Shown one piece after another: positions 1-5,008 of a DNA stretch of 5,008 nucleotides. The notes under the pieces are model-generated. The model was not told where the DNA came from. It saw nothing but the letters and a program-made list of their open reading frames with translations, and did no database searches. The position numbers and the translations under genes were made by a program. The stretch covers positions 1 through 5,008 of the forward strand of contig CAMTOT010000245.1 in NCBI GenBank assembly GCA_947074165.1. Direction: 5' to 3'. The DNA comes from an uncultured Bacteroidales bacterium (GTDB lineage: Bacteria > Bacteroidota > Bacteroidia > Bacteroidales > JAUNSR01). The first letter of the stretch is position 1, and each line of letters begins with the position of its first letter.

Positions 1-176
1 CTGATTTTATCATTGGGCAATTTCTTATACGCCTTTTCTAGGGCTTTGCGATAACAAAGAAATAAATCCAGTCCGCATTGTTTTATTGCATCAGCCTGGT
101 ATCTGATTTTCTTACTTATTCCGCTATACTCCGAGAAGCCGTGAAATATCAGAAACATTATTTTGTTATTGTTCAT
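1..176 (-). CDS. Glycosyltransferase (GT4-like, GT-B fold), N-terminal fragment cut by the left edge
   Basis: An open frame starts at the ATG at 174-176 and stays open for 58 codons to the left edge, so only the N-terminus is present. The translation begins MNNNKIMFLIFHGFSEYSG and continues ISKKIRYQADAIKQCGLDLF. A hydrophobic first beta strand (IMFLIF), then a His-Gly-Phe-Ser loop, a glycine-containing turn (SGISKKI) and an amphipathic helix ending in a Cys-Gly is the pattern seen at the start of many Bacteroidales glycosyltransferases of the GT-B type, often annotated as family 1/4. The frame is closed upstream by a stop at 213-215 and there is no other ATG between, which fixes the start. 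It lies downstream of the UDP-xylose synthase on the same strand, but an intrinsic terminator separates them. Donor, acceptor and linkage cannot be told because the C-terminal nucleotide-sugar-binding domain is missing. The assignment rests on recognition of the N-terminal pattern only. Confidence 0.72.
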   Translation of the reverse strand, partial: MNNNKIMFLIFHGFSEYSGISKKIRYQADAIKQCGLDLFLCYRKALEKAYKKLPNDKI

Positions 177-233
177 ATTTGCACTTATTATAAAGCTGTC
201 AGCTGTTTTGTTTTATTCTGATGCGAAATTAGT

Positions 234-272
234 AAATAAAAAGCACATCATCACCCGCAAGTGATAATGTGC
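234..272 (-). terminator. Intrinsic (Rho-independent) terminator of the UDP-xylose synthase gene
   Basis: Read on the minus strand, GCACATTATCAC, a six-base loop (TTGCGG) and GTGATGATGTGC form a 12-bp stem with a single G-U wobble. It is followed at once by the U-rich tract TTTTTATTT (242 down to 234). The stem spans 243-272. It begins 21 bases after the stop codon of the decarboxylase gene. On the plus strand the wobble becomes a C-A mismatch and no T tract follows, so the element is directional and serves the minus-strand transcript. Confidence 0.9.
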
Positions 273-293
273 CTAAATTATTATAAGTGAGAT

Positions 294-1238
294 TTATCTG
301 ACTTTATTACGGAAGTATTCAATTGTTTTTGCCAATCCTTCAGACAAGACAATTGAAGGTTCCCAATTCAAGACCTCTTTTGCAAGAGTTATGTCAGGAC
401 GGCGACGTTTGGGATCATCTCCGGGTAACGGTTTATAAATAATATTTGAATTTGTCTCATTCATATCCACTACCATCTGCGCAAGTTCCGATATTTTAAA
501 TTCATTCGGATTACCCAGATTAACCGGTCCTGTAAATTCATCGCCGGTAGCCATCATCTTTATCATGCCATCCAGCAGATCATCTATATATTGAAAACTT
601 CTTGTTTGATCTCCTTCTCCGTAAATTTCCAAATCTTCATTCTTTAGCGCGGCGACTATAAAATTGGAAACCACTCGACCGTCATTGGGCATCATCCTCG
701 GCCCATAAGTATTAAATATCCTTACAATCTTTATCTTGGCTTTTTTCTGGATAGAATAATCGATACACAATGTTTCCGCGCAACGTTTACCCTCATCATA
801 ACAAGACCTTATACCTACAGGATTGACGTTACCCCAATAATCTTCTTTTTGAGGATGTACTAACGGATCACCGTAAACCTCACTCGTAGATGCCTGCAAT
901 AATTTCGCATTATTTTTTACGGCAAGATCAAGCATATTAATTGCGCCGACTACAGATGTTGTTGTAGTTTTTATTGGGTCTAACTGGTAATAATATGGAG
1001 AAGCAGGACAAGCAAGATTGTAAATTTCATCTACTTTACAATTAAAAGGAGTTACTACGTCATGCACTATAAACTCAAAGTTAGGAAACTCAAGTAAATG
1101 CTCAATATTATCTTTACTACCTGTATAAAGATTATCTAAACAAATTATATAATGACCATCACGCACAAGTCGGTCACATAGGTTTGACCCTATAAAACCG
1201 GCTCCTCCTGTTATCAAAATCCTTTTTCTACTAATCAT
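294..1238 (-). CDS. uxs: UDP-glucuronate decarboxylase (UDP-xylose synthase)
   Basis: This cytosolic short-chain dehydrogenase/reductase (extended, NAD-dependent epimerase family) converts UDP-glucuronate to UDP-xylose and CO2 through a 4-keto intermediate, with bound NAD+ recycled. Residues are numbered from the ATG at 1236-1238, giving 314 residues, the usual length for bacterial members. The Rossmann motif GGAGFIG is at 11-17 and the NAD-ribose Asp at 35 (ICLDN). The family signature NLACPASPYYYQ is at 74-85. The catalytic segment STSEVYGDP is at 117-125, including Ser119 and Glu120. YDEGK at 147-151 supplies the catalytic Tyr and Lys. RIFNTYGPRM (174-183), DGRVVSNF (186-193) and RSFQYIDD (213-220) follow, all typical of UXS and not of 4,6-dehydratases or epimerases. 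An in-frame TTG at 1277 would add 13 mostly Lys residues, but it falls inside the predicted -7 promoter box, so the ATG is preferred. The gene diverges from the flippase and has its own terminator. No UDP-glucose dehydrogenase, the usual supplier of UDP-glucuronate, is in the window. Confidence 0.95.
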   Translation of the reverse strand: MISRKRILITGGAGFIGSNLCDRLVRDGHYIICLDNLYTGSKDNIEHLLEFPNFEFIVHDVVTPFNCKVDEIYNLACPASPYYYQLDPIKTTTTSVVGAINMLDLAVKNNAKLLQASTSEVYGDPLVHPQKEDYWGNVNPVGIRSCYDEGKRCAETLCIDYSIQKKAKIKIVRIFNTYGPRMMPNDGRVVSNFIVAALKNEDLEIYGEGDQTRSFQYIDDLLDGMIKMMATGDEFTGPVNLGNPNEFKISELAQMVVDMNETNSNIIYKPLPGDDPKRRRPDITLAKEVLNWEPSIVLSEGLAKTIEYFRNKVR

Positions 1239-1274
1239 CCTTTGATGCTTTTTGTTTTTTTTACTTTTCAATTT

Positions 1275-1304
1275 CAAAAATAAACCCTAAAACTCCAATA
1301 CAAG
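1275..1304 (-). promoter_or_regulatory. Predicted Bacteroidota-type promoter for the UDP-xylose synthase gene
   Basis: On the minus strand, TATTTTTG (1282 to 1275) fits the Bacteroidota -7 consensus TAnnTTTG exactly. Upstream by 18 bases lies CTTG (1304 to 1301), one base off the -33 TTTG element; the usual spacing is about 19-21. Transcription would begin near 1268-1272 and give a leader of roughly 30 bases before the ATG at 1238. The leader is A-rich (GTAAAAAAAACAAAAAGCA) with no well-placed Shine-Dalgarno sequence, as is usual in this phylum. This is a pattern match only. Confidence 0.55.
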
Positions 1305-1359
1305 ACATTTATTAACATAATTTCTGTTTTCAAACTGTTTAAATATTAAAATACCACAT

Positions 1360-1386
1360 TTTGAAATACTATTAATTATATTTTTG
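1360..1386 (+). promoter_or_regulatory. Predicted Bacteroidota-type promoter for the flippase gene
   Basis: TATTTTTG at 1379-1386 fits the -7 consensus TAnnTTTG exactly. The nearest TTTG upstream is at 1360-1363, only 15 bases away, shorter than the normal spacing, so the -33 element is weak or absent. Transcription would start near 1389-1393, leaving a leader of about 16-20 AT-rich bases before the ATG at 1409 and no Shine-Dalgarno sequence. The surrounding region is very AT-rich, so chance matches are possible. Confidence 0.45.
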
Positions 1387-1408
1387 CAGTATAATCATAT
1401 TTCATATA

Positions 1409-2953
1409 ATGGCTTCTAAACAGATAAAGAAGGGAGTTTTACTTTCATATACAGCTCTTGGATTGAGTAATTTAATAGGCATACTATACACACCTTTTAT
1501 GCTATCTAAATTGGGTCAATCAGAATATGGGCTTTTTGCACTTGCCGGCTCTATTGTCGGTTATCTTACGATTCTTGATTTTGGATTTGGAAATGCAATA
1601 ATAAGATACACAGCAAAATACAAAGCAGAGAATAAATCAGAAGATCAATGGAAGCTATTTGGCACTTTCATTCGTTTATACGCTATGCTCGGTATCTTTG
1701 TTTTCATTGCCGGAATGATTATGATGTTTAATATTACTTCGCTTTTTGGAAAAAGCATGACTCCCGATGAAGTAATAAGCATGAAGATACTCATTGGCAT
1801 ATTAACAGTTAATCTTTCTATCAATTTTCCTTTCAGCATCTTCGGCTCTATTATAACGGCTAATGAGAAGTTTGTATTCCAGCAGATAATAAATATTATA
1901 CGAATACTTACGCAACCGTGTATTATGATAGTTTTTCTCCTTATGGGATATAAATCTATCACCATGGCTGCTATTATGACTATCCTGAATATTATTATAC
2001 TAATATCAAACACCCTGTTCTGCTTCAAAAAATTAAATATCAAAATAATCTTTGGCAGGTTCGACAGACCACTTATTAAAGAGATTATCGGGTATTCTTT
2101 CTTTATATTTCTCGCGGCTATTGTTGATAAACTCTATTGGAGCACGGGACAATTCATTCTTGGAGCCATCACAGGTACAGCCGCAGTAGCCGTATATGCG
2201 ATAGGCATACAAATGAAAAGCTATTATATGAGTTTTGCCTCTGCAATATCCAATGTTTTTCTGCCCAAAGTGACAACAATGGTGAGTCAAAATACACCAC
2301 AGAAAGAGCTATCCTCACTTTTCATAAGAGTCGGCAGAATACAGTTTTCCATCCTTAGTTTTATACTTTGCGGATTTTTGGTATTCGGAAAACAATTTAT
2401 TGAATGCTGGGCAGGCGAAAGCTATTCTGACAGTTATCCGATTGCATTAATATTGATGATACCACTTACCGTACCTCTTATTCAATGTGTTGGGGTTTCT
2501 ATCCTCCAGGCTCAGGCGAGGTTAAAATTTCGTTCATATACTTACCTGGCTCTGGCAATATCCAGTTTGTTCGTTACTATACCTTTAGCGAAATATCAGC
2601 CCCAGGTGCTGGGCTATGAGTTAAGTTCGGCAATATGGTGCTCTATAGGGACATCTTTTTGCATGTTATTTGCTAACGGTCTTGCGATGAACTTATACTA
2701 TGCTTATAAGATAAAACTTGAAATAAAGAGTTTCTGGATTAATATTATAAAAATGTTTATACCTGTATGCTGGATACCAATTGTATTTATGTATACAATC
2801 GATGTACATTTTAATATCAACAATTGGGGCGAATTGCTTATCGCTGCGATATTGTTTACATCTGTTTATATTCCATCATTCTATATGCTTAGCCTAAATA
2901 GAGAAGAGCGAAGTTTATTATCTAAACCTGTAATGAAGCTACTCAGGAGATGA
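1409..2953 (+). CDS. Wzx-like oligosaccharide flippase (MOP/MVF superfamily polysaccharide transporter)
   Basis: This inner-membrane protein would translocate an undecaprenyl-linked oligosaccharide from the cytosolic to the periplasmic face for surface-glycan assembly. At 514 residues it is of normal length for the family. By eye it has about 14 hydrophobic segments, near residues 8-30, 42-64, 88-110, 124-150, 157-180, 183-206, 226-248, 250-268, 308-328, 344-366, 376-396, 403-430, 443-463 and 472-495. The N-terminus carries recognisable family features: a basic start (MASKQIKKG), then helix 1 with LGLSNLIGILYTPFMLSKLG, the EYGLFAL turn at 39-45 and DFGFGNAIIRY at 57-67. Basic residues cluster in cytosolic loops and at the C-terminus (KLLRR), consistent with inside-positive topology. 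The ATG is the first plausible start after the predicted promoter. It diverges from the UDP-xylose synthase, and its stop lies 17 bases from the stop of the convergent TonB receptor gene. The substrate cannot be read from the sequence; the neighbours suggest a surface glycan that may contain xylose. Confidence 0.92.
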   Translation: MASKQIKKGVLLSYTALGLSNLIGILYTPFMLSKLGQSEYGLFALAGSIVGYLTILDFGFGNAIIRYTAKYKAENKSEDQWKLFGTFIRLYAMLGIFVFIAGMIMMFNITSLFGKSMTPDEVISMKILIGILTVNLSINFPFSIFGSIITANEKFVFQQIINIIRILTQPCIMIVFLLMGYKSITMAAIMTILNIIILISNTLFCFKKLNIKIIFGRFDRPLIKEIIGYSFFIFLAAIVDKLYWSTGQFILGAITGTAAVAVYAIGIQMKSYYMSFASAISNVFLPKVTTMVSQNTPQKELSSLFIRVGRIQFSILSFILCGFLVFGKQFIECWAGESYSDSYPIALILMIPLTVPLIQCVGVSILQAQARLKFRSYTYLALAISSLFVTIPLAKYQPQVLGYELSSAIWCSIGTSFCMLFANGLAMNLYYAYKIKLEIKSFWINIIKMFIPVCWIPIVFMYTIDVHFNINNWGELLIAAILFTSVYIPSFYMLSLNREERSLLSKPVMKLLRR

Positions 2954-2970
2954 TATAACAAAATCGTTTT

Positions 2971-4960
2971 TCATATAATAATCTGAAAACTAACTGATGG
3001 CAAGAGCTTAAAGAATGGTTTGGAGAAAGTTCTCAATGTATATTGTCCTGACGGATATTTATATGTTCTTGTCCATATAAATACAGGATTAGAACGTGAA
3101 TATGCATTGTAAAGAGAGAAATTTAAAATCCCTTTTGCAAACTGATTATCCAGTACTTTCCAATTATAAGAAAGGTCAAGTCTGTTGTAAGGCGGCATTC
3201 TTTCCACTGTGACATTCTGATTATATAAATATCTGTCGCCATCTGAAATATATGATTTTGGCACCCTGTAAGCATCTCCTGTCGCAGCTACAAAGGTAGC
3301 TGAGCAATCCATATTTTTATTTAATTTATACATTGCCACTATTGAAAAGTCATGTCTTCTATCATGCAGCGCCGGAAAGTAATGACCGTTGTTTATCCTG
3401 TCGTATTTTCTTTTAGACCATGCCAATGTATAACTTAGCCATGTACTAAAATCGCCAAACTCACCTTTTAAAAAGAGCTCAAGTCCATAACATTTCCCTT
3501 TCCCGAAAAGCAACCTGTCTTCCACCACATACTTATGTGCTATCATCTCATCTATTTCATCAAGAAATTCAATCTGATTATAGAGGATTTTATAGAAACC
3601 TTCAGCTGAATATTTTATCATTCCGTTATATAAAGAACCAAAGTAACCGCCGGCAAAAGAGTGTGCTTTTTGTGGTGGTATATTTCGTGAAGCAGAAACC
3701 CAAAATTCAGTCGGGAAACCCAGCCCAAGCACCTCAACCTTGTTTATATACTGAGCCTGATAGTTATAACAGAAGGCTGCTCTGTCATTATTCTCCGTAA
3801 AATAGCTTACTTCAACCCTCGGCTCTGGTGTACTGTAAGTTTTTATGACCTTGCCTCTGTCGAAATAATTTACATCTACAAGTTCTCCGTTACTGTCATA
3901 ATGTTTCTCTGAATAACGCCCTGTATGCAATAATATGGAATAACGAAATGATGCGTCAAGTTTTATTTTATTACTAAACCAATATTTCACTCCGCCATAC
4001 GCATCAATCTGATGGCTATTATAGGTTTCTTTTTCATTCAACTGCCCTATCATAAAATTACTTACCTCCGGATATTGAGGATTTACTTTATGATAAGTGT
4101 AATCTGCTCCTGCAAACCACGATCCAAAATATTGCTTTTTATCAAATAATACTTTGTATCCTATATCTTTAAGCTTAGATGGCAGTTTTATATATACATC
4201 ACCTTGATAAGAGTTTGTAGAGTTTTTATATTCGGTATAAAATAAAGTCTGAGTCATTTTAGCATGTATACCAAACTTATGATACCAGTTACCGGTTATC
4301 AACAGATTGTGCCAATTGAGTCCTCCGTCTATTCCGTAATCATCCTTTGTGAGTGTAAAATCATCCGTACCATAATAACCGGAAATAGTTATTTTATCAT
4401 TTTTAGTAATGTCACTAACAATGGTGGCATTATAATCATCAAAATCATATTTCACATTAAAACCGTCATCTTCAGAAAGAACAGATAGAGCATCTACAAG
4501 ATAATTTATATATGTCTTTCTGCCTGATAAGTATACTGATGTACGTTTTGTAATGGGTATTGCCGCTGTAGCCGAAGATGAAATCAATCCTATATCAGCT
4601 TTAAGTCTGAATTTTCTTGCCACACTATCTATTGAATTAACCCTTAAAACTCCACCCAACTTACCACCGGCGTCAGCTGATATACTTGATTTGTTTAATG
4701 AGAATTTACTTATATGAGAGTTATTAAATACAGAAAAAAAACCAAGCATATGTGTTGGGTTATATATTGGCGCATTGTCATATAACACAAGCTGATGACC
4801 TGTATCCGCCCCCCTTATAAACATTCCGCTATTAAACTCACCAAGTGTCTGCACACCTGGCATGAGTTGCATAATCTTCAGAATATCATTTTCTCCGAAT
4901 ATTTTGGGTAATGTTGTGATATTCTGCGGGTCTATTTCTATTTTACCGGATATTGTCCCT
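2971..4960 (-). CDS. TonB-dependent outer-membrane receptor, 5'-truncated at the contig end
   Basis: This is the C-terminal 662 residues of an outer-membrane TonB-dependent transporter; the true N-terminus is missing. An open frame continues to an ATG at 4999-5001, but its first 13 codons and part of codon 14 are Illumina adapter, so genuine coding starts with Gly-Thr-Ile-Ser at 4959. Numbered from that false Met, the plug domain spans about 22-125. It has LPKIFGENDILKIMQLMPGV (31-50), FIRGADTGHQLVLYDNAPIY (61-80), then NPTHMLGFFSVFN (81-93) and ADAGGKLGGVLRV (109-121). These match the Bacteroidota receptor family that usually has an N-terminal carboxypeptidase-regulatory-like domain, which would lie in the missing part along with signal peptide and TonB box. 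Residues from about 130 to 676 alternate in the manner of a 22-strand beta barrel, rich in Tyr, Phe and Trp. The last strand is LPSVSFQIII; it ends in Ile and not the more usual Phe. No SusD-like partner is visible, so a SusC/SusD pair is not supported. Substrate is unknown. Confidence 0.9.
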
Positions 4961-5008
4961 AGATCGGAAGAGCACACGTCTGAACTCCAGTCACCGCTCA
5001 TTATCTCG
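4961..5008 (+). other. Illumina TruSeq adapter with i7 index (sequencing artefact)
   Basis: The sequence from 4961 starts AGATCGGAAGAGC and continues through the whole 34-base TruSeq read-1 adapter stem to 4994 (ending CCAGTCAC). An eight-base index CGCTCATT follows at 4995-5002, then ATCTCG at 5003-5008, the start of the constant segment after the index. The index matches the one I recall as TruSeq HT D703. This is not genomic DNA. Read on the minus strand it encodes MSGDWSSDVCSSDL, which is joined in frame to the receptor gene by chance. Confidence 0.99.

Noticed and set aside
190..212. Small repeat and inverted symmetry AGCTGACAGCT upstream of the glycosyltransferase start (minus strand)
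   Set aside because: The stem is only four bases with a three-base loop and no following U tract. It is too small to call a terminator, operator or riboswitch.
1645..2358. Open frames at 1645-2043 (minus), 2033-2290 (minus) and 2137-2358 (plus)
   Set aside because: All lie inside the flippase gene in other frames. The translations are low-complexity or show no family pattern, and the flippase frame itself is unambiguous.
3537..4488. Open frames at 3537-3800 and 4264-4488 (plus)
   Set aside because: They are antisense to the TonB receptor gene, have no recognisable motifs or initiation context, and arise from the codon bias of the real gene.
2971..4960. Receptor considered as SusC of a SusC/SusD polysaccharide-utilisation pair
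   Set aside because: No SusD-like gene is next to its 3' end, where the convergent flippase lies. The plug motifs fit the stand-alone Bacteroidota receptor type better.
1..5008. Search for mobile elements, CRISPR arrays, tRNAs, invertible promoters and defence genes
   Set aside because: No transposase or integrase motifs, no regular repeats, no tRNA-like cloverleaf and no convincing long inverted repeats flanking a promoter were seen on either strand.

Overview
The window looks like part or all of a short contig from a Bacteroidota (Bacteroidales-like) bacterium. It is AT-rich. The start codons have no clear Shine-Dalgarno sequence. Two upstream regions carry the phylum's TAnnTTTG-type -7 promoter element. 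One gene encodes a TonB-dependent receptor of the long plug-plus-barrel type common in this phylum. Genus cannot be decided from the sequence alone. Both ends cut genes, and the right end finishes in Illumina adapter sequence, so the right edge is an assembly end and not a biological boundary.

Layout from left to right. Positions 1-176, minus strand, hold the first 58 codons of a glycosyltransferase that runs off the left edge. Positions 177-293 are intergenic and contain a strong intrinsic terminator for the next gene. Positions 294-1238, minus strand, are a complete UDP-glucuronate decarboxylase (UDP-xylose synthase). Positions 1239-1408 are a divergent promoter region. Positions 1409-2953, plus strand, are a complete 514-residue Wzx-like oligosaccharide flippase. 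Positions 2971-4960, minus strand, are the C-terminal 662 residues of a TonB-dependent outer-membrane receptor, convergent with the flippase. Positions 4961-5008 are TruSeq adapter plus index.

The first three genes fit one surface-glycan (capsule, O-antigen or exopolysaccharide) locus. The decarboxylase makes UDP-xylose from UDP-glucuronate, the glycosyltransferase would transfer a sugar, and the flippase would move the lipid-linked oligosaccharide across the inner membrane. Whether xylose really enters that glycan is inference from neighbourhood. The receptor is an uptake protein of unknown substrate and probably lies at or beyond the edge of the glycan locus.

I found no mobile element, CRISPR array, RNA gene or new type of system. 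The most consequential observation is technical: the apparent N-terminus of the receptor is translated sequencing adapter.
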